DNA from: Blasia pusilla
Lineage: Eukaryota; Marchantiophyta; Marchantiopsida; Blasiales
Assembly: GCA_050084515.1 (NCBI GenBank)
Contig: CM114271.1
Location: 35,402,001-35,466,000 of the forward strand
DNA: 64,000 bases
Direction: 5' to 3'
The notes beneath the pieces were generated by a model, which worked only from the letters and a program-made list of their open reading frames with translations, made no database searches and was not told the DNA's origin. Shown one piece after another: positions 1 through 11,764 of the stretch. A program made the translations under genes and the position numbers. Position 1 is the stretch's first letter. The number at the start of each line of letters is the position of its first letter.

Positions 1-458
1 TCAGGCGTGCATACCTCATTTTGTCCCCCTCGACATTACACATAGGATAGTCGTATCCCTTGACCTCACCTGCACCATTCTCAAGTCTCTTCTTCGCTTT
101 GAACATGTCAAGATATGGGCTTGATATTCATTGTTTGAGTGGATGTTGTAGAAGTTTATTTGTCTCATCATTTGAAAGAAATAAGGAAAATTTTAGTGGA
201 ATGGGCTCATACATTAGAAAATTGTGACTTGTACGATAACACAAGTTCATCTTATCTCCCACAAGTGGAGAAAAATAATATCTTTGGGTGATGTGTGTGT
301 ATAAGGATTTGCAAGATGTTTCTAAGAACTTGATATCAAACTCTTGTGTATGGAGAACAAAATCTTTTTGACACTTGTGGCACCAAATAGTAATGTTAAA
401 AACTCCACTTTTGAGGGGTTTATGTACATTTAAAGATTTGAATAAGCGAGAAAGAATA

Positions 459-790
459 CCTTGAAATCATCACTTTGAATGCAAAAACACTCAATCTTTG
501 AGTCCTTTGTATTGCTGAAGCAACAAAGAATTCTTTGAGAACGTCACATATGATGCCAAAAACTAGTATTAACAACACAATATTTTTGTGTTTTGTGTTG
601 CATGAGTGACAAAGTACTCCTTGAAAACATCACTTGTGATGCTAAACACTCCAATCTTTGAGTTCTTTTTGTTGCTCAGATGATGGAATAATTATTTGAG
701 AATTTCGCTTATGATGCCAAATACTAGTGTTATATTGCTCAAGTGACAAACAACTCCTTCACAACATCACTTGAGATACAAATACAATGT
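459..790. repeat. Diverged tandem repeat, period about 75-85 bp
   Basis: A recognisable core (a 'catcacttgtgatgc'-like motif followed by 'aaacactagt' or similar, then 'tttgag') recurs near 466, 543, 629, 704 and 766. Units differ from one another by many substitutions and small indels, so the array is old. No protein or RNA function is apparent. Confidence 0.55.
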
Positions 791-1067
791 TCTAAAATAT
801 AAGACATTTATCTTACACTTGATGTTTGAAGTTGTATCGAAGGGGACGCGAGGAATATCTTACATAAACATGTGACTGGCTCCAATGGATGTGAGGGAAG
901 GATATGAGTAGAAAATATTTCACAATTCATAAGAAAGAATATCAAATATATTTTAATAGTCTAACTTAAGGAAAAAAAAAAAAAGGATCATATTCAACCC
1001 AATGCTAAGAGATCCATGAAAATTTTGCTCTTGTCCTTTCATATAAATGCTTGGACATACATGTATT

Positions 1068-1105
1068 TTAAGGACATGAGGTCCTTCAGGACCTCATGTC
1101 CTTAA
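1068..1105. repeat. Perfect 38-bp palindrome (18-bp arms, 2-nt spacer)
   Basis: The left arm at 1068-1085 is the exact reverse complement of 1088-1105, separated by two bases. It lies in otherwise featureless AT-rich DNA. A perfect inverted repeat in such decayed surroundings suggests recent origin, for example a template-switch foldback or the tip of a hairpin transposon. Confidence 0.85.
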
Positions 1106-2384
1106 GGACCCTAAGGAGATTTTTATACTCTTTTATAAGGATAAACACTTATATGGATATGTGTAGCAAGGGCTTGTAAATATGTCTTACTTGTGTTTGA
1201 TCCTACCTACTTTAATTTGCATGTTTGTTAAGGGATTCCAATTCTTTGTCTTTGAATCTTGAAAGGGAGTATGTATTTAATGCTAGGCTATTTGAAAAAA
1301 AAATTCCAATGGAAATATCCCAAAAATATATTTTAATACATATTTCAACCACTTCTAAACTACAATGGGTGGTCTCACACCAAATACCTTATACATGAAA
1401 ATGTAAAAGGACTATTGAGTGTATTTCAAACTAGTGCTTCTTATAAGTAATCCTAGCTTTAAGAACTACTAAGTTGATTTCAAGCTAGTCCTTACTCCAA
1501 GTAAATCATGATACCTCCTATCCATATGGAAAATTTGTTTTTGGAAAATTTTCAAGAAATATAATCACAAAAGTCTAGGCGCCAGAAAAGGTTTTTAGGC
1601 ACCAAATCTTGTGCTTGAATGGCACTACGTGAGCATAGGGCACTAAGCACCCGATTCTTTATAGATAAAAAAAACTTGAAAATGCCTACATGTGTATTTC
1701 TCACACTAGTGAGAAATAAATATGAGAATTATTCTATAATTTTATTATGCTAGGAGGGATACCTCATTTACTAATAATAGGTTCATCATATTAGAGCATG
1801 AAGCGAGTTATAGAAACTATTTATGGAGGATATTTGTTGTCATTTTGCAACATATATGATATTCCTTTTGGTGCCAAAATTCAAACTATATAAATATAAG
1901 AAGCTAAAAGCACATTCCATGCTCCAATGCTCAAGTCATACATCGCACAAGTGCCAAATGAACATGCCCTAAAATGCCAACAAAAGATATTAGAAAATCT
2001 GAACATATCTATTTTTTCAATGAAATGACATATGACCCTTTAGGAAAGCAAAAAAATCTCTTAAAATACAATATTATGTGTACTTTTGTGCAATGCATTG
2101 GGTCCTAGGGGTTTGTTCATCTTTACCCGATTTGTCCTTCATCATTGGATGCCCCCTACCCAATTTATGGGGTTCTCCCCTCCTCTATCTCACTTTTCAT
2201 CCCCTACTTCGTCTTATGTTGAAATTTAATATTAAAAAAATTTCACATTTTGTAACAACAAATGTCTTCTGTTAAGTGCCTAAATTTTAAGAATTGGAGA
2301 ATTTTATAATATTTAACTCTTTTGCTCTCATAATTTTGATCTGGTGAGTTTAGAAGATAGGGGCAATGTTCCTATCTTTATCAG

Positions 2385-2490
2385 ACCCGTTGTGACATTC
2401 GGATATTCAACTCTTTGAGTTCCCCTCTTTTGTATTTCAGATGAGTTTTCCATCATGCATTTTTATGAAAAGTTCTTCATTCTAATAAAT
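2385..2490 (+). mobile_element. Solo 3' tail of the non-LTR element family
   Basis: About 100 bases match the 3' untranslated tail found after the coding part of the copies at 9438-10200 and 26948-27783: 'caactctttgagttcccc', 'tcttttgtattt', then 'gttttccatca' and a terminal 'cttcattct'. Only the tail is present, as expected for severe 5' truncation during target-primed reverse transcription. It is more diverged than the other copies. Confidence 0.65.
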
Positions 2491-2548
2491 CCAAAATAAG
2501 CTGAAGTTAAAAAGAATTGCCATAGAGAGTCATGAGCGAATTGAGAGA

Positions 2549-2740
2549 ACTCCTCCATAGCCCTATCTTTTACCAAAAGTCTTAAAAGTAGAGTAAATTC
2601 CTTTACGCCATAGCCTTATCTTGTACAAAGTCTTAAAAGTAAAGTGTATTTCTTTCCTCCATAGCCCTGTCTTTTACCATGTCTTAAAAGTAAAGTATAT
2701 TTCTTTCCTCCTTAGCCCTATCTCTTACCATCATCGGAAA
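2549..2740 (+). repeat. Tandem repeat, period about 50 bp
   Basis: Four units carry the core 'ccatagccctatctttta' followed by 'agtcttaaaagtaaagt'. A further diverged unit lies apart at about 2920-2970. Units are similar enough to align by eye but are not identical. No coding role is evident. Confidence 0.7.
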
Positions 2741-3179
2741 GAGACAATATTACAATTTAGGACTGTTATTAAATTAAAACATAAAAAAAGTAATCTTCTT
2801 TTTATAGTATTAAAAGAAGTCGAGATTTCGAAAACATTTAACTAAATGCTAAAAGAAGAATTAAAAGTACTGATTAAAACAACTATCAAAAGTTCCAAAT
2901 ATAGGTCAGATATATACCAAGTCTTAAAAGTAGAGTGAAAGTGTTTCGTCCGCAGCCCTATCTTCCACGGGAATGGCCGTCATACTAGTGTTCCCCTGCG
3001 TGGATTTTTGAGCAGTGGTTCGTTGGAATCGAGCTCGCGAAAAGAGAGTGATCCAAAGCCCAATGTTTAACGAATCACGACAGGTGCTCGCTCTGTGTGG
3101 TGAGCGTGCTTTGACCGCATTTTGTGCGTGAGCTACGCCGCAAAGTCTTCGTCCGTGGAGGCTATGGAGAGTAGGAACA

Positions 3180-3760
3180 GGCGCTTAGCTTTCCCACGCG
3201 AGTGCGATTCTCGTGAGCGCCATCCGCTCGCTCCCACGCAGTGTCATCAGGTTTTCCACTTCATGCTGGCGAGGACAACAGGATTGGCGAATTGGAAGCG
3301 CAGGTCCTCGACCTTGGGTTGGAAAAGGCGCTTAGATTTCCCTCGCGAGGGCCTAACCGGTTGGATTCTCATGAGCGCTATTCACTTTCTCGCAGTAGTA
3401 CTGTTTATGCTTCTTTAGAGCGTTTCGCTGACTCTTCATTCTGGAAAGGAGCGCGATTGATGTTGCCTCTGCGTCCATCAGATTTTCCGCCTCATGCTGG
3501 AAAGCACAACAGGATTGGCGAATTGGATCAGCAACTGCTCGACCTCGGGCTGGAATAGGCGCTTCGCTTTCCTTGCGAGGGTATGGCGAGTTTGATTCTC
3601 ATGAGCGCCATTCTATCCCACGCAGAACTATATTTTGTTCTTCGGAGCATTTCGCTGACGATTCGTTCCGGAGAGGAGCGTGATTGATATTTACCACCGC
3701 GTCCATCATATTTCCCATTTCATGCTAGAAACGACAACAGGATTGGGAAATTGCATGAGA
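3180..3760 (+). repeat. Tandem repeat of an approximately 230-bp unit, about 2.5 copies
   Basis: The anchor 'acaacaggattggcgaatt' occurs at about 3275, 3506 and (diverged) 3734, giving spacings of 231 and 228. A second anchor, 'gcgctt.gctttcc', recurs before 'ctcatgagcgc'. The unit is GC-richer than the surrounding DNA. Short open frames cross it but are not conserved between copies, so I treat it as a noncoding minisatellite-like duplication. Confidence 0.75.
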
Positions 3761-4911
3761 CAGCGTTCGACATCAAGTTGCATGTGTGAAGTGTGAAATT
3801 TTAGCGCACTTGATCGAGAAACTTCGTTTCGTCGTTTGGGGAAGAGTGCTGTGTTCCGCACGATCGTTGACCGCCCTCGAGTTTCGCTGTTAGTGAGGAA
3901 AGATGGCGTAATTGATTCAGCGGACGGCCTACTCCATTCGGACGGTCCGCGAGTCTCTTGGAATCGCGTCCGGGAGGTACATCATGCGAACGTGCGTGGT
4001 AAGGCAAGACGCGATGTGCCAGTGCTTACGACTTCGCGCAAAACGATCGTAAGCTGTTAGATTTTGTGGAGTGCTTGCTTTAGATCATAAAGATTAAAAA
4101 AGCTAAGAATTTTCGTTCAATGCTGCGCCGGCCGATGTCAGAGGGGACGACGATGGTCGCGGTTCGTTTAGGGTCGCAGACGCTCGAAGCTAGTGAAAAC
4201 GAGAGGAGGAACGGCAGGGAAGGGGTGAGGAATAGAGAGGGCATGATCGCAGGGCTCGACCACGACATGCGAATGTCTGAGGGAAACGGGCACAACACTG
4301 ACTGGGACGAAGCTCAATTCAAACTGCACTCAATCACGCGAATTTCACGCTGGCACTTACCATCACGAGGAAAGAGACGGTGCGCAGAACTATGCATCCA
4401 TTCTTACCAACGTGTGGAGTAATAATTCCGACATGTATTACTGTACATGTTAATCAATAGGATTTTCCATCGCAACTCGAAGTCGCTGAAAGTGATGAAA
4501 GTTACTAAAATCTACGTCGTAGTCATATCATGCCGCTAGGATACTACTAGTATACATCGACATCTCTCCGGGATCATGCTGAGAATGTGAGTTAGGCGAG
4601 GGAAACGGAGAGATGTACCACAGGGTTTCGGGAGTTCATGTACGTATGCTGCTGCTCCAGGTGTGTCTCGTTGCGTCCTAAACGGCCCTCCATTATAATC
4701 TTTGGGTGTGAAAGAATCTTACCATCCACAGCGTTCAGCGCAGACATCATCCGCTAATAAGATAGATCCTCGTAACACACACGTTGGGAATGAATCGACC
4801 ACAGGATGTCGGAGAAGATCGACACGACTCGCCATGGAGATTTAGTTGAGCCTCCGAGGATGGTCGGAACGGGAGACAACGCCAAATCCTGTTCGCGGAC
4901 GTGGTGTGCGA
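3761..4911. other. 3' flank of the phospholipase gene, nothing else recognised
   Basis: This moderately GC-rich stretch lies downstream of the minus-strand phospholipase stop codon. Short open frames on both strands show no family resemblance. It probably includes the 3' UTR of that gene, whose limit cannot be placed. Confidence 0.4.
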
Positions 4912-7220
4912 TTACGTCGACTCTAACAGAGAAGAGCTGACACTCTTACCAGTCTGTTGCGAGGGCCCCTCTAAGGATTCCGGGAGATATTCGAGCTGCA
5001 GGAGAGTGGACGCGTTCACTCCTGCTCCGAATCGAATTTCGGCCTCTTTCATGAATCGAGCGACTGCTCTGTTGACATAGTCGTTGCCCTCCCCCACATT
5101 CATCTTTTTTCCTAGATTAGGATACCCGCTGAGCACGTAATCTCCATTCAGCTGGGAAGCTAGCTGCACCAACTCCTGCTGAAACTGCGTGAGTGGTCGG
5201 TTTTCATCTGGTGCAGTATGCCTCAATGTCTGCGGAATTGGAAGTGTCACTGCATAGAATCGAAACAAGAACGAACGGATCAGTGCTAGTTCCGCGCATC
5301 AAGGGCGGCCGCGTTCGGGAAGATTAGCAGGGGCGAATGACAGTAGGTAGGAAGAGAGGCAATGGCTTTGCAGAGGACCGTCACTATTACCATCAACGAT
5401 GATTATAATTGAGGACTTTGAACAGTACGTTTAAAACCACAAACACGGCTACGGTGAGACGGGGTGATTACAAATGTCGCCACATTCCAGAAAACGACGA
5501 GAGCAAAATACGAAACTCTGTTGGTGCAATGGAAACCAAAAAAGTGGTAAAAGTGATCCTTCATCCTGTGCACGAGTTTCGTTGCATCAAAGAGAAGGAG
5601 GCGGAAAAAAGTGCGAAGGTAGAACCTCCCAAATTTCTCAAATACAAGAGGTGCGAAGCCTTACTTGGACAGTCCTTTCTTGGTTCCGTCCGTTGATTGA
5701 AAATGTGCTCAAAAGTCCCCGCCCACGCATCTCTCTTCGTCAGAAAGTCCTTCAGACCGAAAATCTTCTTCACAGTTGCTGCTATCGACGAATGCTCGTA
5801 CTGAGAATCGGGTGTCGGACCATCAGGTCCGTGCACGACTGCCACGAACACAAGACCGGTAGATCAGAAGCTGTACTGCAGCAAGCGATGTCTAGAGCCT
5901 GTCCGTCATCAAGCTTGCATCAAATCGACATCCCTCTGCTAAACCCTCCACAATCCCCTCGTACTGACTGGGACGACACGGGCTTGCATGCCCGTGACCA
6001 ACAGCAAGAAACGAGCGGAGGTGCTGCGTGAAGAGTTGCGATGAACATGGGAAACACCCCCACTGCATGAGCCCTCGACCGCAAGGCATTGACTGTGTAG
6101 ACGTAGAAACGGAGACCCTGTGACACATACCTGTGCCCTTGTTGATCCATGGGGAGATGGCAACAGTGGGGACGCGGACGCCAAGCCTGTCAAATCGGAA
6201 GTAATACGGTTCAGGTCCAATCAAACCGTCGGGGTTTGGGACATTGTTCACTGGCGTGGGCACATGGTCGTAGAAACCACCGTGCTCGTCGTAAGTGACC
6301 AGCAACAACGTCTCCTCCCATTGAGGACTCGCCCGAAGCGTCTCGTACACCTCCTTGAGCAACTTCTGGCCTTCCGCGATGTCATGTGATGGGTGATCGT
6401 CATTCGCGGGCAGGATGTTCATGTCGAAGTACCGTTGCTCGATGACCACGTAGTTGGGTAGCTTCCCTAACCTTGCGTGGAGCTTGAAGAACAGACTGTA
6501 GTCTTTGAAATTCAGAATGTTCCTCAACTTCCGAAGCCCGGAGAAAAACAGAGTCGCGGGGATGTTCTGGTAGTAAATTCCCCATGACAGTCCTGCGTCT
6601 GAAATGGAGTCGAAAATCGTCTTCTGAGGGAAGCCTGCGACCAGATCCGCTCTCACATTGCTCATGGCACCATGGGAGGTAGCTGAGTGGACGTACAAGC
6701 GATTGGGCTGAGTGGAAGTTGGGGCCGCAGAGAACCATTTGTCGAACACCGCGAACTCCATCGCCAGAGACGACGTGATGGGAACGACTTCTGGCCTGAA
6801 TCCGCTCATGACTCTCTCCGGGAATCCTTCTTCGTATTCCATACTAACCGCCTGCTGCACAAACCCGTTCATGGGAGGTGGATTCGCGGAAGTGTCATTG
6901 GACCCGAACACTTGTTCCCGAATCGCCTGGAACGAATGGCCAGGGTCAGGGTCAACGAATTCCGATCTGTCTGAGACGAAGATGCGCTCGGAGCTAAGGT
7001 CCGTCGCGTTCATAGGGTTACTTTCTTTTCCCGTCAGCCCATCAATTTCAGGATTCAATCGTTTCAGCCATCCCATCATATGGTCAAACGACCGATTCTC
7101 CATCACTACTACCACCACCGTCTTGATCGGCCCATTGATCTCTCGGTGCCTTCTCGCGTAGACGCTGGACGGATGCACATGGCACAGAAGTAGCAGAATC
7201 AGCGCCCATCGTGTCTTCAT
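4912..7220 (-). CDS. Non-specific phospholipase C (NPC), three exons
   Basis: The product is a phosphatidylcholine- and galactolipid-type phospholipase C of the phosphoesterase family, releasing diacylglycerol and a phospho-headgroup. Exons are 7220-6131, 5838-5665 and 5249-4912; both junctions obey GT-AG and keep phase, giving 533 residues, the usual plant length. The start at 7220 is chosen because it opens a hydrophobic signal peptide (about residues 1-21), although the frame is open upstream to 7400. Family motifs are intact: ENRSFD at 41-46, the DPDPGHSF region at 90-97, TSHG at 181-184 and DEHGG at 311-315, which build the metal-assisted active site. Exon 2 supplies the conserved [12 protein letters not shown] and [11 protein letters not shown] stretches and exon 3 the helical C-terminus ([12 protein letters not shown]). 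It looks like an intact, functional gene. In plants this family acts in lipid remodelling under phosphate starvation and in signalling; which paralogue this is cannot be told. Confidence 0.93.
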
Positions 7221-9437
7221 AGCTATGCCGCGCTCGGCACTACTGATTTTCCTCGCTCCCAGGGCAGACATGTCTAGAGTTCCGGCCCACGAGCTGAGAG
7301 AACTGTTCACCACAATTGCCACACAGAGCGAGAGTTCGTCAATACACGCATTCCACGAATTAAAAAACGCAAATTGGACGCAAGTCGGAGCTGAAAGCAA
7401 CTGTCTCCAAGTTTTAGAGGTGGCCGCTGCGGCGAAAATCAGATCAGGCGATCATCGTTTCCACTGTGGCCATTCCCAACCGATTGTAAGGATTGTGAGC
7501 CGAAACCGTTTCGAGAACGGATTCCTCCCTCCCGCCCCACAAAATCAAGAAATTGAGAAAAGCATTCAGATCCTTTTCGAATCCATCTGAAAGTCATCGA
7601 CGTCCCATCTTTCAACTCCATCGCCATCGCAGATACACACACATGTGGCCCCAAGACTCTAGTATCTGAGTTTAAAAGTAAAGCGAAAGACGCTCCGCTC
7701 AGAACTAGTGCTTGCACATCGCGAATTTCAGCTGTACCCAAACCCCACATTGAAAGCGCGCTGTGGGGCACGACCTTCCGTAAAAGGCATAGAAACTGGG
7801 GGATTGTGCGCACCGTCGAGCTAGAATTACCAGTTCCGACCAATTGAAATGCGCTAGCAAAAAGAGATTTTCCAGTTCGACTGGCTCGACGCGTTGCGAC
7901 ATACCCGAGAACTCGACGATTTTGCAATTGTTGTGCGTAACACCGAAGGTTCGGAGGCTCCTTCACATGGACCGAGTTTTCATCCTCCTAATGACAGCTT
8001 CCTCTTCATCCACGAGCTCTGCCGAGGACTTACGCTGAAATTCCTGCCACCATCAACTCCATAGTCTCAGTTCCCAAACGGCCCACGGCCTCGAGTTTCA
8101 GCCTCTGCAATTGAACAATGCAAACGTCTGACAATGCAAGAAATGCCCTCAGAAGCTTCTTCCCCACTCGGTAACAATCCGCCTAACCCTACTCTCTCTC
8201 TCTCCAGTACTATCGTACGCACCTGCCAACGCCGACCCTCCTTTCCTCGATCAAATCCTCTGGCAGACTCCGCCCTCACGCACCGTAACAACACGCAGTT
8301 CTATTCCCTATTTCGCGCCTGTCCTTTCACTGCAATCCCTTCTTTCCTCCCTCTCCCTCTCACACACGAAAAGAAAAGTGAACCCGAGTCAGAAACTAAC
8401 CCCGCCTCCCTCGTCTCCACAGACTGCTGCGAGGGACATTCCCCATTTCGCAATCTTCCTCCTCTGTTTATAGATTTCGTGTGCCCCGCCCATCGAGCGC
8501 GCTCCCTGGCCCTCCCTGCTCCGGACTCGAGACTCCGGCGCTCTCCGGAGGTCTGGTTGGAATCGGGCGACGAGGGCCAAGGGAACTAGAGAAGGGAAGG
8601 GAAGGGACGGGGAGAAGGCTCCTTCTTGGGACGGTACGGCGCTGGGACGGGTAAGTAAAGAAGAGCGCGGGGTAAACGTTGTTGTTGTTGTACGTGGGGT
8701 CCCACTTTGTCGTCGAGAATGAGGCGGGCGACTGTGCGAAGGAGCGGGCAGGAGCCAAAAAAAGCGAAATTGCGCCCTTTAGGGGGACTGATCAGTGGGG
8801 GGAAATGAAAACACAATTAAGAGCGGCTTAACCCGGTCTGTCTGGGGGTGGGCGGAAGGTCCAAACGAGGTCAGCCCCCATGCGTTTGAGAGTCTGGTCT
8901 CGCGGAGAACCGGTGTCGACGGTGCTTCCCGTGTTCCGAGAATCGGACCCTCATCTAACGGTCCAGATGGAATGCCGAATCGTTGGATGGGGTGACCTGC
9001 CGCAGCCGGTAGTGCTCGCGGGGCTGCGTGCGATGTAAGATGTAAGGTTACTTCGCCGAGGAGATCCCGTGGCCGAGCGAGAGTCGCCCGTGACCGCGAA
9101 TCCAACCGGCGAAAATAACCTCCCACGGGACGACACCGGTAAGCATACTACGTATTTGTCATGGAGACACCGGCAACGCTTCCCATCCACGCGTCCGACG
9201 CCGGCGTGCCCACGACGGACGGACGGACGGACGGCCGGCCGGTCGGCACAGAAGAAACGAGGCGGGGTAGGTGAATGAATCCCGCCCGCATCGCATCTAA
9301 ACGTATTGACCTAAGGAATTAATAAATCGTCTTAACTACGGACGCTAAGAAATCCGACACGCCTTCTTCGAAACCCCACATTAAAGCCCGATGAAATTCG
9401 GTCCTTTCGGATCGCGGAAAATATATATATATAAAAT
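7221..9437. other. GC-rich 5' flank of the phospholipase gene
   Basis: No gene is recognised. A 175-codon minus-strand frame (7966-7439) lies just upstream of the phospholipase start but resembles nothing known to me, so it may be 5' leader or chance. CT-rich runs around 8190-8210 and 8330-8360 would suit a promoter or leader. From 8600 to 9300 base composition rises in GC and CpG, with a short GGAC microsatellite at 9219-9243. Confidence 0.4.
9219..9243. repeat. (GGAC)n / GGCC-rich microsatellite
   Basis: About five consecutive GGAC units run into 'ggccggccgg'. This is a simple repeat with no further meaning visible. Confidence 0.8.
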
Positions 9438-10200
9438 ATGAGAAATTTATCATTATATGATTGGTATGCATTTAACACATTATCCAATTGGAGTTATGTA
9501 GTAATTCACGATGCAGTACGCGATATCATGTTCAATATTGTTCGGAAGAATGGTTTCCATGTGCAGAGAGAGAGGTACTATTCCATGGAGGATTCCCTTA
9601 TTCGAGCTGATCTTTACATGACATGAGAGGCTGAGGTGGTGGTGGCGGACGTGGTAGATACAGATCCTACGCGGGAGGCAGTGCGAGCCCAAGTGGTGGC
9701 CCAAGGGCGAATGCTACAAGGAGCGGTCGCGCCGCCGGTGAAGAAGACACATATCTACAGTCGACATCACGAGGGACACATCTTCATCCCCCTGGCCATA
9801 GAGATGTATGGGGCTATGGGGGAGAGGTTTGACTCGTTCCTTACGGACTGCGCCCATCATCTCCAATCGAGAAATGGGTTGTCCTTAGCTACTGCGAGTC
9901 TCTATTGTAGGCAGCGGGTCTCCATAGCGTTGCAGCTTGCCCAGGCTAATGGGCTTTTGCGGCGGGCTCAGGCTGTGGGAGACGCCGGAGCTAGAGGCCT
10001 ACTTAGTAGTAGTCATAGCTCTCTTGTTGTTGTTGATATTATCTCTACTGTTGGTGAGTTTCGTCGTTAGGGGGGGAATGCCCCCTTCTTCCTTTTCTGG
10101 TCTTGTTGTAGCCTTCAGGTTTTGACTCTTTGAGTCCCCCTCTTTTGTACTTCCGATAGGTTTTCCATCACACGTTTTTATCGAAGTGCATCATTCTCTC
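9438..10200 (+). mobile_element. 3' part of a non-LTR retroelement, copy A
   Basis: The frame encodes the region C-terminal to reverse transcriptase in this family: FHVQRERYYSMEDSLIRADL, then VVVADVVDTDPTREAVRAQV, then FIPLAIEMYGAMGERFDSF and a tail ending in GEFRR at about 10070. One in-frame TGA (9624-9626) stands where other copies have an arginine codon. A family-specific 3' UTR follows ('cttcaggttttgactctt', 'ttgagtccccctcttttgta', 'gaagtgcatcattct'). The copy is 5'-truncated near 9438-9480, so the RT domain itself is absent. Confidence 0.8.
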
Positions 10201-10202
10201 AC

Positions 10203-10625
10203 GATACGAAAGAGGGGGCATGGAAACTCAAAAAATGGACATCAAGAGGTTGGAACCATCCCCGAGGAGAAAGAAAGGGCCTTCCCCCTAACGACCAAAA
10301 TCACCAAGAGCAGATATAATATCAGCACCACTTAGAGAACTATGACTATTACTAAGCGGGCCTCTAGCATTAGCGTCTCCAACCGCCTGAGCCCGCCGCA
10401 GAAGCTCATTTGCCTGGGCGCGATGTAAAGTTATGAAAACCCGTTGCCCACAATAAAATATCGCATGATTAAAGACAACCCATTTCTCGATTGGAGATGA
10501 TGTGCACAATCCATAAGGAACGAGTCAAACCTCTCTCCTATCGCCTCGTACATCTGAATGACTAGAGGATAAACACGCACATGAGAGATTATATTATCCG
10601 TATATTCCCACCGGAACGGCCCCAA
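10203..10625 (-). mobile_element. 3' part of a non-LTR retroelement, copy B, inverted
   Basis: Read on the minus strand, two overlapping frames give 'YPLVIQMYEAIGERFDSFLM' and then 'RRAQAVGDANARGPLSNSHS', matching copy A but more diverged and shifted by a frameshift near 10440-10510. It abuts the tail of copy A, so the two copies lie tail to tail. Its own tail (10203-10290) is diverged. Confidence 0.75.
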
Positions 10626-11642
10626 CAGGAAGCTGCACTGCAGTCAGTTTAGTTGGTTAGAAGAGCACGACTGCCAATATTAGAACCGAAGCAACGTAAA
10701 ACTCTCGCCACCTCAGGACTCGGGAACGAAGTCAAGTGCGAACGAATCATCATGACCCCGGGGCCCACCGATGATTGCAGTCAGTGGGTCAGTGCACTTC
10801 AAAAGCCGGCATCTGGTTGGGCAAAGTATAAGGGACAATACTTTGGCATTGTGCGGTTTCTCTGGTGCGGACCGCTGTTCCTCCTGCGACGCTGATCGGG
10901 TCCTACGACGCGGAAAAAGAGGGTTTTTCCCTTTTACTCTTGTCGGTAATGACTGTGATTGGTTGGATACGGACGCCTTCCGTCTTATCCTTTTCTTTTC
11001 CTTCGTTTTTACTCCCCGCCCCCTGCCCGCCTCTCTCTACCCTTGCCCCAGTCGGATCGAGCAAACGCGACAGCGTACCCCGTAAACAAACGGCCCGAAA
11101 TTAGGCTTTCCGTTTCCGGTCACCGGGCTCTGCTTGTGTTCGGGTTCCAGATAGATTCGGTCCCGACCAACAGGACGCCTCCACGTTGGGATACGCAGAT
11201 CTTTCTCGCAAGGACCTGCTCCACCAAGGAACGCCCAGTAGCCGGTTCCGATGAGGAGCGGCCTTTCATGAGGGAGGAGCGTCTGTCTTTGTGGATGGAT
11301 GTATTTGGTTGGGGGTTTTAGTTGCTTCGTACGTATGTTCGCTCTGCTTAGTAGAGAAGATGCTCGGCGATGGATGGAGGGTTTTAACATCTCACCAGCT
11401 TGTCGTTCGGTCAGGTCTGCCCGCAGGGGCAGGTTAATTAGATTAAAAGATTTTATGTGAAATGAAAAGACCAGAGCGCGCACACCCTATAAATTAAGTC
11501 AGGAAGTCTTCTTTCTTAGCTCTTGTGTGTTTCCTCTCCTGCATCCGTTTATTTTAATTCGGAGAGGTTTCCTCATTTTCTGTCATTTTTCTCATTTCTT
11601 TTTATAAAAAACTGAAAAAATTAGAGGCCCCCATATGTATCA
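10626..11642. other. Intergenic DNA, no gene seen
   Basis: A moderately GC-rich stretch with short frames on both strands and no recognisable domain. A tRNA-like A-box resemblance near 10647-10670 is not followed by a convincing B box. AT content climbs towards 11,600. Confidence 0.4.
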
Positions 11643-11764
11643 CTAGTAAGGTGCATGTAAGTGTATTTGCGATGCGCGGTCCTCTTTTCATGACTCCCAA
11701 CCATTTTTTCACGCAAAAATCGATCGCACATGTTGAATAGTCGATCCTCCCATTAGTATATAGA
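11643..11764 (-). mobile_element. Miniature Helitron, 122 bp
   Basis: On the minus strand the element starts TCTATATACTAATGGGAGG and ends GCACCTTACTAG. It is flanked by A on the 5' side (11765) and T on the 3' side (11642), the AT target typical of Helitrons. The 3' end matches those at 33728 and 46830. No coding capacity is present. The subterminal hairpin is poorly kept. Confidence 0.55.

Larger units (their letters stand above)
1..2384. other. AT-rich intergenic DNA, no gene seen
   Basis: I see no coding sequence here. Open frames are short and their codons are AT-rich without any domain. The stretch does hold a decayed tandem repeat (459-790) and a perfect palindrome (1068-1105), listed separately. 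The remainder is low-complexity A/T-rich sequence typical of old, decayed transposon DNA. Confidence 0.6.

Noticed and set aside
5474-6031. 185-codon plus-strand frame opposite the phospholipase
   Set aside because: It spans exon 2 and introns of the phospholipase on the other strand and has no domain.
7439-7966. 175-codon minus-strand gene upstream of the phospholipase
   Set aside because: No family resemblance, and its location fits promoter/leader DNA; left unannotated as a gene.
10640-10700. tRNA-like sequence ('tttagttggttagaagagca')
   Set aside because: It resembles a tRNA D-arm/A box but no acceptor stem, anticodon arm or B box (GGTTCGA-type) can be paired with it; at best a decayed SINE head.
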